Assembly: GCF_025766255.1 (NCBI RefSeq)
Contig: NW_026516772.1
Span: 62,001-126,000, forward strand
Source of the DNA: Zychaea mexicana
Lineage: Eukaryota > Mucoromycota > Mucoromycetes > Mucorales > Lichtheimiaceae
Length of the DNA: 64,000 nucleotides
Direction of reading: 5' to 3'
Made by a program: the position numbers and the translations under genes. Under the pieces are notes generated by a model that was not told the DNA's origin, ran no database searches, and saw nothing but the letters and a program-made list of their open reading frames with translations. Below are positions 25,166 through 36,878 of this stretch, piece by piece. Positions within the stretch are counted from its first letter, which is position 1, and the number at the start of each line of letters is the position of its first letter.

Positions 25166-25603
25166 ATGACCACTGGAAACTCATCCATGCAAAGCTCCAC
25201 TACAACTAGTGGTGGTAGTGGTGGCAAGACCAGCAGCACGTTCAAGAAGATCAAGACCGATTCCGGCAAGGCCGGTTTGCAATTCCCTGTGGGTCGTCTC
25301 CGACGCTATCTCAAAAAAGGACGTTATACTGACCGAGTCAGCGGTACTGCACCCATCTACCTGGCCGGCGTCCTCGAGTACCTGACTGCGGAAATCGTCG
25401 AGTTAGCCGGTAATGCTGCGCGCGATAACAAGCGGCAACGAATCACTCCACGTCATCTCAAGTTGGCCATTGGAAACGATGCCGAGTTTAGCAAGCTGCT
25501 TAGCCATGTCATTATCGCAGAAGGTGGTGTCTTGCCCAAGATCCACAACGAATTGCTTCCTGAAAAGTCGCGCAAGAAGGATGCTGTGTCTCTGGAGATT
25601 TGA
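25166..25603 (+). CDS. Divergent histone H2A variant
   Basis: Intronless histone-fold protein of 145 residues. The fold is clear: [58 protein letters not shown] and [13 protein letters not shown]. It departs from canonical fungal H2A in many places. The N-tail is Ser/Thr/Gly-rich with few lysines; loop 1 reads [13 protein letters not shown]; the acidic-patch segment reads GNDAEF instead of RNDEEL, so the middle glutamate is lost; the docking segment reads LPEKS; and there is no C-terminal SQE/D phosphorylation motif. RITPRHL and RYLK are seen in H2A.Z and other variants, yet it is not a typical H2A.Z. No H2B gene is adjacent, unlike most canonical H2A genes. An in-frame ATG at 25094 would add 24 residues; 25166 has the better context (AACAATGACC). 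The role in chromatin is unknown. Confidence 0.9.
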   Translation: MTTGNSSMQSSTTTSGGSGGKTSSTFKKIKTDSGKAGLQFPVGRLRRYLKKGRYTDRVSGTAPIYLAGVLEYLTAEIVELAGNAARDNKRQRITPRHLKLAIGNDAEFSKLLSHVIIAEGGVLPKIHNELLPEKSRKKDAVSLEI

Positions 25604-28108
25604 TCACACATGGAGGAGACTGACTGTCTTACTTGCTAACGCGCACTTTAGTAGCACATTTACTCTTTTTTTTTGCACACGCCGCATTATCTACTCCTTT
25701 TCGCTTCTCTGTATTTGCACACTTACACATCGATCGTTCTTTGACTACTACGTCATTGCTTCTTTGACGTCCTACACTTCTCCTCGTTTGTTCAGCTACC
25801 TGTTAAAAGCTGTTCCCCTCTTATACCAGACTTAAATCCTCCTGAAGTATGCATGTATGAAAAAAGCTTTTGAAACGCATCAAAATGAATAATAAAAAGA
25901 AAAGTGACAGCTCACTTTGGTTCAACTGCCTCTATAAACTCTGTTTATGTCATAAAAAAATGCGTGTTATTCGTGCACAGCTTCTTCATCTGTGTGGACT
26001 TCGTTTCCTTTTTCTATCCAGAAAAAACAGAACAGTTCATGAAGAGCAACGTTTCGTAGCATACTCGTCAATTGCTCCCTCAAAACTCCCAACACTAACA
26101 TCTACCACTTGACATACCACAATACACATTTCCCAACAAGCGACTTGATCGAAAAAGTGTGCAGCAATAAGCAAGGGAACATAAGAGACACGACAAGCCT
26201 TTCATTGGTGCTTCTTTTCTTTATGTACCCTTTTGCCACTCAACAAGAAGCAACAAAATCTTTAAATTTTTGTGTATCAATGTCATGTCATCAAGAAACA
26301 ACAGCAACAAGGAATTCTTGCTTTCATCCGCTCTGATTTTACCGCATTCAAAAGGCCATGCCCTGCTTTGGTGCAGGCCTATCGGCCTTCTGCATTAAGC
26401 TTGTATATGATCCAACACGATGAGTATACATACTGTCGTGGTTGCTACTGTTTAACACCTAATCAAGGCTCTGATGCACTGTACTACTATGATGTCATTG
26501 CATAAGCAATGATTATATTATGTATATACTCGAGTTCCTGGTCCATTTCACGCTTACATGTGATGAGGCTGAGGCAATCGGCTTTGAGATGTGGCTTAAC
26601 TACAGTATCCTGGATTTCCTTTGCCGGCATGAGCTAAGATAAAGTTCTTTTCCGTTTTCTCTGTTTAACTTTATCCTTAAAGTTTTCTGCCTCTCTATAC
26701 CCACAGGAACAGCAGCAGCTATGAGCAACAGAGGATAGAGATGATCAAGAAAATGACGGTAGCAGCTACTGTACTTGGTTTCCAAAGAAGGTAGCGTCTC
26801 TTCAAGTAATCACAATGATGCGAAGATCTTTGTGCTCTTTTAGCATTATAAGCAGCTTCTTTTGTAATAGCTCAAACATAAGCAAACAGCATATTCGATT
26901 TCTTATGGCCAAAGATTTTCTTCTACTGTAACATCAGGTTGTCTTTTTGTATTTGAACAGTTTGTCAGCAGCATAGTCGAAAAGAGGATGTATCTAGTTG
27001 TTGTCTGATTGTAGATGCGGCGGGCTATTATAATGAGTGGTCAATCGTCAATCATAGATGGGTCCTTTTGCCGGCTGCCACTGTTACTGATGATGTCGCA
27101 AGTTCATCTTTACTGGAATCGTCGTAGTACTGAATACCTTGGTAAACGGCATAATCCGCGTAGTGTATGCTATGATATATGATCATTCTTTGCCTTGGAT
27201 AATCGATAGTTATACTTTTGCCTCTGTTCTTCTATTTGTGTCTCTGTTGTTGTTTTCGTCTGCCTGTTCGTTGTTTTAAAAGTCGATATAACTTCTATTC
27301 TACCCAGATTCCCCTAGTCAACGTGGGCTCTCTTCCTTCTCGTCTTTCAAGACACACGTCGTTGCACTGCTTTCCTAGTAGAGAAAGAAAATGTTCTGGT
27401 CGCGGACGAAGCAGAATCGGGACATTGCATTGTCGAGATCTCGTTTTCGAAGGCTCAGGATATATTTTCTTCGCTACGGTCGATTGTGGGTCCACTACGT
27501 AAACTAAAATCTGCGTCACCCCTGCCATTTTGACAGCAAATTGGGTACAGGGAACAATGGAGTCGACATTCAGAATGAGGCAGCCAGCACTAACCCAGGT
27601 TTATTTGTAAAAGGCTATAAACAAATAGAAGGGCTTCAAAGACACTCTCATTCTACCGTTACCGAGCTCCACCAATTGTCCTTGGTATACATTTTGCTTT
27701 GGATCACGCGTACTTCACGGTCATCAACTTCTGCGCCATTATTTCTTGGTGTATATGGCTTCTATTTATGTGAGCTTCTTGTTACAATATCAGTAATTTT
27801 TATTTTTTTACAATGTCAACCATTCCCAGCATCTGCCAATTACTTTTTCTCTAGGAACTTGTTGCTGAAATTCTGTAAACCCTGTCTGTGCGCGCCTTGT
27901 GGCCTGACGGGTGCACGTATCTTCCTATTCAAAAACTGGCGGCGACACCGTCGGGGCACGCCCTGCATGATACCGATGAAACATATTTCGTAGGACTATC
28001 AAAACACGCAGACCACATACGCCTTCTTCTTGACAGCTTGACCGTGTCTCTTCAACACCTCTACTTCACATGGTATCTTCCCTGCCATTTTACTTTCCCA
28101 CCTGCTGA
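25604..28108. other. Gene-poor stretch
   Basis: 3' flank of H2A followed by A+T-rich sequence. Frames at 27218-27502 (+), 27295-27528 (-) and 27541-27993 (+) are open but show no domain, no codon bias and no splice partners. I see no supported gene. Confidence 0.45.
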
Positions 28109-28176
28109 TTGAATGACGAATTACAAGTCACGTGACGTGTTTTTGAATGACGAATCACAAGTCACGTGACGTGTTT
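28109..28176. repeat. Tandem 34-bp repeat with E-box palindrome
   Basis: Two head-to-tail copies (28109-28142 and 28143-28176) differ at a single base. Each carries GTCACGTGACGTG, so palindromic CACGTG cores lie 34 bp apart (28129-28134 and 28163-28168). A TATA-like CATAAATA follows at 28205-28212 and then pyrimidine-rich sequence, which looks like a promoter. Confidence 0.9.
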
Positions 28177-28299
28177 TTACTAAGCGGCGGGTCAATCCAA
28201 AAAGCATAAATACGCCCACATTTTTCAGGCCATTTCGTTTTTTCTCTTCACTCTTTCTTTCCTTCATTTTTCTTTTTCCTTCACTCCCTTGGATCCTCC

Positions 28300-28460
28300 T
28301 GGTCTTTCTCTTGGCTCTTCCCTTGGTTCTGGTCTTTCCCTGGCTTTGGTTTTTCCCTGGCTCTGGTCCTCCCCTGGCTCTGGCTCTTCCCTTGGCTCTG
28401 GCTCTTCCCTTGGTCCTGGTCTTGCCTCTGTCGGTCCTGGTCTCAGCCTTTTTCCCGTGG
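28300..28460. repeat. Minisatellite of CTTGGCTCTGGCTCTTCC-type units
   Basis: Imperfect 12-18 bp units of TGG/CTC/TTCCC words are repeated about ten times. Both strands are open (Gly/Ser/Leu-rich on one, Arg/Glu/Pro-rich on the other) because of the repeat, and there is no ATG opening the plus frame, so I do not call a gene. Confidence 0.8.
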
Positions 28461-28679
28461 TCCCTGGCTGCCTACAACCGATCCCTGCTTTGGGCTGTCT
28501 AGTCTGGCGTTCAACGGTGTTGGCCACAACCGGTCTTCAGGCGAGATCAGAGGACGGAGAAATCCTTTTCGGTTTTTCGCCATAGAAATATGGTAGTGTC
28601 CTTTCGGTTGGATGCCTTGTCTGCTGGTCTGGTCTGGTCTGCCATGGCGGGGTTCGCAATGAGGAGTCAGGTGCCACTG

Positions 28680-28860
28680 TAGATCGCGTTCGACTCTCAG
28701 GACTCGACTCTCGACAATCGACGCTCGGCATTCGACTCTCAGCGATCAACTCTCTGGCATTCGACTCTCGGCAATCGACACTCGGCAATCAGCTCCCAGC
28801 TTCAGTGTTCGGCTCCCAGCATCCGAGTATCCAGTAAGCAGCTCCTCCAGCATTCGACAA
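28680..28860. repeat. Degenerate GACTCTCGGCAATC minisatellite
   Basis: Units such as CGACTCTCGGCAATC, CGACACTCGGCAATC and GGCTCCCAGCATCC recur with 13-17 bp spacing about eleven times. Confidence 0.75.
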
Positions 28861-28914
28861 CAGCAGCAAATGGCTGTTTTTTTTTGGGTGTTTCGAGAGT
28901 CAATTCTTTCCCCT

Positions 28915-29050
28915 ACCCCCACCCCTTCCCTTTCCTCTTCCCTTTCCTCTTCCCTTTCCTCTTCCCTTCCGTCTACCCTTCCATCCTTCCCTCCCTTCCT
29001 TCCCTTCCGTCTACCCTTCCATCTTCCTTCCGTCCTTCCCTTCCCCCTTC
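28915..29050. repeat. Polypyrimidine minisatellite
   Basis: Starts with three TTCCCTTTCCTC units, then two copies of CCGTCTACCCTTCCATC at 28969-28985 and 29007-29023. One strand is almost pure pyrimidine for about 130 nt. Confidence 0.85.
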
Positions 29051-29139
29051 CCCACTCACAGGCAATCCACAACCGATTGCTTGCACTTGACTCTCGAAAC
29101 GTAGCGTACGTCATGGTTCCCACTCGTTTGTACCATGAT

Positions 29140-29195
29140 GGCTGGGTTTGTGGTTGATTGACCCAGCCAAATGATTGGGAGACTGGGACTCCCAG
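29140..29195. other. Two adjacent perfect inverted repeats
   Basis: GGCTGGGT (29140-29147) pairs with ACCCAGCC (29161-29168) across a 13-nt loop, and CTGGGA-C-TCCCAG (29183-29195) is a 13-nt palindrome. They could form hairpins or mark a repeat boundary. Confidence 0.7.
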
Positions 29196-31435
29196 GCCGA
29201 GGCATTGGTGGCTTTCTTTTCCTCCCCCTTTTACATACTTCTTCTGTTTCTTCTTGCTTTCTTCATGCTTTTTGTATAGCCTGCAGGTTGTGCGAACTGC
29301 TTGTTGAGGTCACTTTGTAAAATCGCGTTCTTATTATTTGTCTTTATTGTCCACTGATTGTGTTCTTTTAATAAAATTTGTACCCTTCGACTATTGATAT
29401 TCATAACGATAACTTTTGTCTTTTATAAAATGTTTCTTTACTCTAATATTACAATGAATAAAAACCTGCTCTTTTACTTTATGTCCTGCTCAAACTCATT
29501 TACAATGTCTTTCCTTGTGAAGGTATTTACGTGTCGCTTGACCTTGCAATAGTGCATTTTCTTTCTGACTGTGTTCAATCGTCTTCGCCACTTCATCTGA
29601 CAGTTAGGAAAGAACTCATGTTTTGGCGTGCTATGTCCCTGTTCTTATACAATGCTGACAATGCCATATGGCTTACATTAGATTCGTAATTACTTTTACT
29701 TTGCAATGACTTGATCGATTCTAAACATAATATCTAGGCAACTGTTTGATGCAAGCATAATGCACAGACCATGTAAATTGTTGTGAAACCCGTTGCGTAG
29801 CAGTGTCAGCATAGGACACATCAGACAGTTTCTTGCAACACCAGGGACTCTTTTGGACTTGGAACAAGTTGATCGATCTTTGTGTGCTTGAACTGTCGTT
29901 TCTCATAAAATCTGCACGACATGCATTCTACAGCCAAGACCAAATCTATTGATACCGAATACTGTAATGCTCATACTCAGTAGTAGAATTGTTCTACAAA
30001 CGTTTCAAATGGCTTTCTATTAAAGCCTAAATCCACGTGGATGTGCCCATCTGTTTGGGAGATCGCCCGAGATTGAGCTGCCTTTGGAGCGCCGGATAGT
30101 TTTCAGGTGGAGGCAGTTCGACACATGTACAGCAACGCTTTTCTTTATTACTTTTCCGGATTTACAAATATATTGGCTACCCAGGCCAGTATCGATTGAG
30201 CGGTCTGTATACTTCAAAAGTACGATACCCCATTCCTTTGATGGATGATGAGGGGTAACATACTGATTCTTTTGTCAATCTTCTAGAAGACGGTCGTCAA
30301 CTGCTAGGGGGGGGGGAGCTCACCAAACGGGCAAGCCTCAGTGGACATGGCTATATCTTGTCCTCGTGTACCAGTGATCTCGTTTGAAAACGTCGCGAAA
30401 ACGCAAATTGGGACGCTATCGCGAGATTCATTCCAACGCTGTGAAATGGGTAAAGAGCTCGGATCATCCCAATTTTGGGTAAGCCATTGCCTGCCTATAA
30501 AAAAGAGACGTAAATCTGCTTCTGTTTTTTAGAGGGAAATTTATATCCAGACTTACAACCAAAAAACAAGCTTATAGACCGCGGCCTTGTCATCGGTTTT
30601 AACGACTTATATATCTCAGTCTCGCTAAATGGTCGTCTACACACTCCCATGGCTTTTCACTCCACGTGGTCATCGACACATGTGCTTGTCTCGAGAGCTG
30701 TAAGTATTCTGTGATCCCAATGTGTATGTCAAGCGCACAAACTTATACACTGCAATACATTCAAAGCGCACAATATTTATGGCAGCAACTCACAACAAAG
30801 TATACATAGAACAGCAAATTGTATATATATATGTATGTAACTTGGTAAAAATAGCCACTACTTCACTTAATAAGAAATTGAGAAGTAATTGATCAACACG
30901 GCGTCTCACATGTACCGACTCGTCTTGGTGTTTCACGGATTAACTAGGCTAAGGGAGAAGTTGGCATTATATGGATCACGCAATTTACATTAGCTACTAT
31001 CCGAGGCATTAAGCCGGATGGATCCTTTACTCACGCGTCCCATATTACTTTATCCTATATGTCTAAGTGAAAAACTGCATCTGCTCAATGTACATGCTGT
31101 GTGATAATTACGCAGAACAAGACTTTGATCCAAAAGGTGAGAGCTTCTGGTATCATAATAAACCGGTTTTAACTCCTTTCGGGCCTCGTTCTCTTAGACT
31201 GCTCAGCGACTGCTTAGAACTACGCAATGTTATTTCGTGTAAATATAGAAAACATGGTCGTTATAGCGCGTGTACAGTTGGCCAAGGCGAACAAACTCAC
31301 GAGGATTGTACTTTGAGTACATACACACACTGTGCTATGAAAAACGAGCTTCAACATCTGTTTGACAAGCACGTTTCTCTCTGGGCTGATTCGCGATCGA
31401 CTTACATACGGTTTTATAGCACCAGTACTTAGAGA
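29196..31435. other. A+T-rich gene-poor stretch
   Basis: Short frames only. The frame at 31067-31432 (+) runs into the decayed LRR segment that follows and may belong to the same relic. No intact gene is seen. Confidence 0.45.
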
Positions 31436-31660
31436 ATGGCGTTGATAGCGCTGTGCGGTGCTTCATCGGACTCAAAACGTTGGAATTAGATTAGTGTTTC
31501 GACGTGCCTGATGAAGCTTTGGCAACTGTTTTATCCGATCTCAAGTCGTTAAAAGAAGTCAGGTTTCACCGGGTGGCCGCAGTAAGCGGACAAATGGCTC
31601 TATCCTTGGACTCTGTCAACATGGTGCGACTGTTGTCTTTGAGTATCCGTTAACGATGGC
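31436..31660 (+). pseudogene. Decayed leucine-rich-repeat (F-box/LRR-like) fragment
   Basis: One reading frame gives FIGLKTLELD, a stop, then VPDEALATVLSDLKSLKEVR and LDSVNMVRLLSLSIR, then another stop. The L-x-x-L-x-L spacing is that of LRR proteins, and F-box/LRR genes are numerous in Mucorales genomes (established). The in-frame stops and missing flanks indicate a relic. A following Gln/Asn/His-rich segment to about 31977 could be its tail. Family assignment is inference. Confidence 0.45.
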
Positions 31661-34426
31661 TCTCTCTGGAAGCTGATTGATAATTGGAGATTTTCACTAA
31701 CTCTGTCACCACTAAGGCGACAACCAGTCGTTCAATCGTGTGGCAAAAGTGTCCACGACACTCAAAAAACTATAGACGCCACCGTCATCACCACCACAAC
31801 AACAACAGTCAAGGAAGCAGCCATGTCAACAACAACAACAACGGTAGCAGCAACGCTGGTGACCAAGAACAGATTCAAGAAGAGCGAGCAGCAGCAAGAG
31901 CAACAACAACACCCGCATATCACATGGTAGTAGAGCTCGCACAACATAGTGCCGAGCCTTTCGATGTGGATGCCTGATTAACAGACATTTTTGGCGGCTC
32001 GTCATTTTTGTTTTTAAATACAACAATTGCTTTGATGCCAAGGAGCATATGAATACACAGTATGTGTATAGATTTCATCTCATGCCGCGATCGGGCCTAG
32101 CACGGCGAACGTTAACAGAGTCTGATTGAACTCAGTCGGCGTTAGAATAGCAAAAGAAAAGCCTAGTTGTGCATTGTTACGAAGTTCGACAAGCATATCA
32201 CAACAGCAGTAGCAGTAGTAATTCGAATGAGTAAAGTCGCGTATTATTTAGTAGCGCGAACCCCATCCTCGATTGTCCTGGTGTCTAAAGAGGGCACCAC
32301 CGTGAAATGTAGTTGTACGCGTCGCACTACTAGTATCCTAAAAGCTACTAATTATTCACCTGTTTGGAGTTTGTTTCAGCCAATGAAAAAGGTATATCAC
32401 AGCCATAGCGCTCTTACATTATCGCTGCACGCTTTAAACATCGATGTACATTAAATTTCTGCTGTACAGATTCGTGTATCTTTCTTAAATCGGAGCAAAA
32501 TAAAAGTTATTTTGAGCGCGTCATTGTGATCTTACAAATATGCACAGATCATCTGATTCAGAAGGTTTTTCCTTCATTTGGGCACAGTTGTGCTACGACG
32601 CGCAGCAGCAAAACAGGTCTAGCCATATTGAATGAATAACATCTACCAACAGAACTTATCGTAAACAATTAATTACTTTGCAAGCTTCGCTTGGTGTGAC
32701 ACTATATCATAAGAGTATAGTAACTTGACAGAAAAAACGAACGATCCAACGCCTGTTTGTCTGCATTGACGGCTGATGTATACCTTTAAAAGCCAATTGT
32801 CCGAATTGTGAAACATATTACATGGCGTATTTAACATCTTGCATTTCTGGTCGGTATACCCCCAATCTTTAGGTTAGCTGCTGGCAGATGATTAAGGGCG
32901 TTACTGTTTATATTCATCTTACCGTGCACCAAAAGCCAAAATAGCGACGAACAATCCAAACTAGACTTAATCTGCAATCAGTGTAAGATCGTGTTCCGCA
33001 CAATCGGGTTCTCCAAAAGAACGCTGCTGTTCTACGATGTCGTGGTCGGTTGTAGCTGTGTATTAGGAGAGTGCTTGTACTTGAAGGCCTGTACATTTAT
33101 TGTATCTGCTCTCACTCTTGCATCGGTTGATGATGGCGGGGACGGCTAGCAATAACAGCATACAAAGAGAGCGAATTCGCTGGAGCTGTGGTTACGATTC
33201 TATGATGTGAGTGTCGGGTTGATGGCGTTGCAGAATGATGACGACGCTTTGTCTTACCATGCAAGATGCGATGGTTACACAAAGAAAGACGCATATAATA
33301 CCACCGAAATGTGCTTTTTGTGGCACTAAAGCACAAGAGTGTGTGTATCAGGCACCATACATCTGGATTTTGTTTATGCATGTGCTCCGACGTTTGAGCA
33401 ATACACAAACACAGCAACAAGAAGACGGAAAGCCGAGACATTGTGTGAAACCACGCTCCACTAGATCATGGCCCGAATGGTCCAACAACGCCATCGCTAG
33501 AAGTGGGAGTTGCCTCGATGGATTCCCATTGATAGTATTAGTAGCAGTGTTCACAGCACCGTGTGAGTCAGGGCAAGTGGGCGAGAGGCAGAAGAAGAAA
33601 AAGGAGTCACATTTACTCTGTGCAGAGGCTCTCGGCTGCAACTGCACGACAAGGTTTGCTGGTGATAAGTCAGTCACATTAGTACACTTTACTACTCGCT
33701 TCACTGTGGCCAAGGGAGTGGTGTCTGCTATGTAGCGCGTAAGCACAGTACCTAGGTTACGCCTTCCAGTGATCTACTCTTTTGTACTGTCAAGTTCTCT
33801 GAGAGAGTGTGCTATCGTTGGATGAAAATTTAGAAAAAAAAAAAAAAAAGATGCTTATTCCGGAAGGTTCGTCGCGCGAACTTTGGGAGAGCCCAAAAAA
33901 AGAAAAAGAGGGGAGTTCCCCGACAATTTTAGTCGATCGCACAGATGGAAGCTGAAAAGAACACCTATTTTTTTTCTTTTTTCAATCACAGCGCGCGCCC
34001 AGTGGGTCGGGTCCCCATAACCGTTTTAGCTGCGCAGATCGTCCTTTCCTTTTCTTTTTAGGCCTTGCCCGCCCCACCCGTTCCCCCTTTTTGGTGCAAG
34101 ATGCAATTCTCTCGACAGAATGGACGAAAAAAGAGACCCTACTTTCGTCATCTGACCTTTGTTTGGTAGCATCCACAAAGTGTGAGAGAGTGCGCATGCC
34201 CACCCCCACAGCACAGCACTTCTTTGTTGCATCTCCCTCTAGAACCAACCAACCAACCAACCAACCAACCCCCTGTTTTGTATGGCGTTGCCTTACGGCT
34301 GGGTCTCTCTCTCTTTCTCTCTTATTCCACACACACGTGATGCATGCCCATAAAAAGCTCTGCGTCCCAAACTCTCCAAGATTACATCATCGGGCATCGT
34401 CCAAAGCCATAGAACCTGGCTTCCTC
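31661..34426. other. Gene-poor stretch
   Basis: A low-complexity CAA/CAC-rich frame at 31684-31977 (+), frames on both strands at 33235-33746 without recognisable domains, a poly-A run near 33835 and six AACC units at about 34246-34269. No supported gene. Confidence 0.45.
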
Positions 34427-34459
34427 TCCCCCCTCCCCCCTCCCCCTCCCCCCACCCCA
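34427..34459 (-). other. G-quadruplex-forming motif
   Basis: Five C-runs of four to six bases, separated by single T or A bases, give on the minus strand G-tracts with one-base loops. This fits the canonical intramolecular G-quadruplex pattern. It lies about 570 bp upstream of the velvet gene start. Confidence 0.75.
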
Positions 34460-35024
34460 TCGCTTCGGAAAGGACTTGGATGGAGTGGAGTAGACCGGAC
34501 CGGCGTGACTATCATCCAACAGCAACCCACGCTTTTCTGAGACATATGTTCTTTTAGCGTCTCCTTCAACAGTTACATAAGCTCAATCAGGATATCGGGA
34601 CGCACACAAAAACAGCTTAGAACGTTTGCCAGGATGCTTCTGTTTCGTTAACTTTTTTGGCATGGTCCACACTAAAGCAGGATCCCAGGTGGGAGAGAGA
34701 GAAGGGGCACGCCCTGCCTTTACGCAATCATCCTGTGGGCTCCAGAGACTCGGTGCAAGCCCAATTAAAATTCCGTTTTCGCAAATAAAGTGACAGAGTT
34801 TGCCCCACCCCCCCTTCCTTCCTGCTTTTTCTTTTTGCTCTTCTCTTTCTTTCTTTTCTTTCTTCGCCTCTCTCCTTTTCTCTTTCTTCAAAACGCTGTT
34901 TCTTTGACATTCTGCCTCGTCAGATAGTCCATTCTGTCGTCATTCACAAAATCCCTTCATTGCCATTTAGTCCGTAGCACTGCCATTAGCGACGTCGTGC
35001 AAAAAGTATAGCGCAAGACAAGAA
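34460..35024 (+). promoter_or_regulatory. Upstream region and leader of the velvet gene
   Basis: Contains a C/T-rich tract at 34812-34890 typical of fungal 5' leaders close to the transcription start. No TATA box is obvious. Confidence 0.4.
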
Positions 35025-36878
35025 ATGATGCCCTACCGAGTACCGCCGCCGCTTGGACTGTCCAGGCCAAGTCGCAGCGGCACGCATTATGAGCTTGGTA
35101 AGCATGCAATTAACCGGTCTACCGCAAAATAGATCTGTCGGGTCGAGTCGGATGGATCCGCTAAAGCTCTTTCTTGGACATGTAGTCGTGGTGCAGCAAC
35201 CCATCCATGCGCGATGCTGTGGATTCGGTGAAAAGGATCGGCGGCTGATTGATCCTCCTATCATCTTGCAATTGTTTACTGTTGCACCAGACGGCGCCAT
35301 GATAAAAGAAACGTAATGCATCCAGGCCCACTATTTCTTTTCTTGATTAATGCATCGACAGAAAAGCTCATCCGCAAAAAATAACGCACCTGCATCTATT
35401 ACCCCACCTCTTCTTGATACCTTCATGAACCATGATTGTCATCCAACACTATAAATGATTGTAGAAATGCAGACTCAAAGCTTTACGTGGTGCACTGCGA
35501 CCTGTATTGCGAAGACAAAAAGGAAAAGCGCAGCGTCGTTTACTTGCCGTCCTCCGTCCCACCCGACTCGAAGCGCAAGCGAGTCGACGACAACAACCCG
35601 GTGGAGGAAAAGATCATTTCGCTTCGACAGCCCAAGTCGGTCCGCAACCTCACCGGATCGCTCACCGCCAACGCATCCCATCTTGTCAACGAACGTAACG
35701 AGTCGGGCACATATTTTGTGTTCCATGATCTTTCCGTGCGGACCGACGGCAGGTTCACTCTGAAATTCATGTTTATGGATTTGGCTGCGGGGTAAATGCT
35801 AGTACTTCTTCTTGTCTTTACCGCTTTTCCATACAACCTCACCTCTCCGGAGATTCTTATAGGCGCTAACCATGGAGAAACAAATTGTTTCAATTTTATA
35901 CTCTTTATAATATCCCCGACCACCGGACACGCATTGACGCTCCCCTTTTGCACCCTCCCTCCCCACCCCTCTTTGCATCCATCCACCCACCCTCCCCTCC
36001 ACACACGTTCGTTTCATCATGGATGGTACGGAATGAACTCAACGTCAACAGCGACCCGTTCACTATGAGCACGACTGTGAGCGCAGAAGTATTTTCGGTT
36101 CCGTTCACCGTGTACACAGCCAAAAAGGTAGAATTTCTTGTGACACACACCGCCCGCAGTTCTGTTTCTAACAAATTATGATTCTTTTACGTTCTCTACA
36201 CCTTCTATGCAGTTTCCAGGCATGACTGGTAAGTGCAATAGGATCTTTCTATCCGGCACCCTGATCTGCTATATACGATATACTGCTTACCCCGCAATCC
36301 GTCTAGAATCAACACCGCTTTCGCGAGCGTTTGCCAATCAAGGCGTTAAAATCGTGACACGAAAAGAACATTCGTATACCCGCGCATCAGACAAGTATTA
36401 CAAAATGCCGCTCTCTTCTGTTGCTGCAAACGCAGTCGCTGACGCCGCCAGCAGTAGTTCTAGTAGTAGTAATCTCGGCACTGATCCTGGTAGTAGGAGT
36501 CAAACGAGTCAAGATAAGCAACCCGTCATCGAGAGAGATAAGGCCGCGTTAAACCTCAGCATTGCATCCATCACGCACCCTACCAACATTGAATACTACA
36601 AGCAACAACCGACCACGACGATAACAGCCTCCTTTGCTGCTACTTCTTCTGCGGCTGATGCCCCTTCTTTTCCACCTGCTCCTCCCCCGTTCTCTTTATC
36701 CCCTTCTCTTGTTGCTGCCGCTACAACACATGGTGCCCACAGCAACAGCAACAGCAATAACAATTATGCATTTTTGATACCACCTTTGCCATCATCGTCA
36801 TCAGCAGCGCCATCCAGTGGCACCGATAAAGGGCGGTTAGCCATCGCCAACTTTCTTGCACATAGCACGCCACCATGA
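35025..36878 (+). CDS. Velvet-domain transcription regulator
   Basis: Nuclear DNA-binding regulator of the VeA/VelB/VelC/VosA family, which links development, light response and metabolism in fungi. Exons are 35025-35097, 35186-35312, 35465-35791, 36052-36127, 36213-36228 and 36307-36878, giving 396 residues. The velvet domain shows VVVQQPIHARCCGFGEKDRR, IDPPIILQLFTVAPDGAMIK, SGTYFVFHDLSVRTDGRFTL, VSAEVFSVPFTVYTAKKFPG and MTESTPLSRAFANQGVKI. The fifth exon is a 16-nt microexon encoding FPGMT plus one base, required for this conserved junction. A Lys/Arg-rich insert (about residues 84-100) divides the domain, and the last 170 or so residues are Ser/Ala/Pro-rich and disordered. Which velvet subtype it is cannot be settled by eye; the form of the ending favours a VelB/VelC-like member. 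It is convergent with DBP9. Confidence 0.93.

Noticed and set aside
28289..28585. Gly/Ser/Leu-rich frame and its Arg/Glu/Pro-rich antisense frame
   Set aside because: Both follow from the minisatellite, and the plus frame has no ATG start.
28300..29050. CRISPR-like direct repeats
   Set aside because: Units are imperfect, contiguous and lack unique spacers; the genome is eukaryotic.
34246..34269. AACC tandem repeat as an internal telomere tract
   Set aside because: Only about six units, and I know of no fungal telomere with this unit; treated as a microsatellite.
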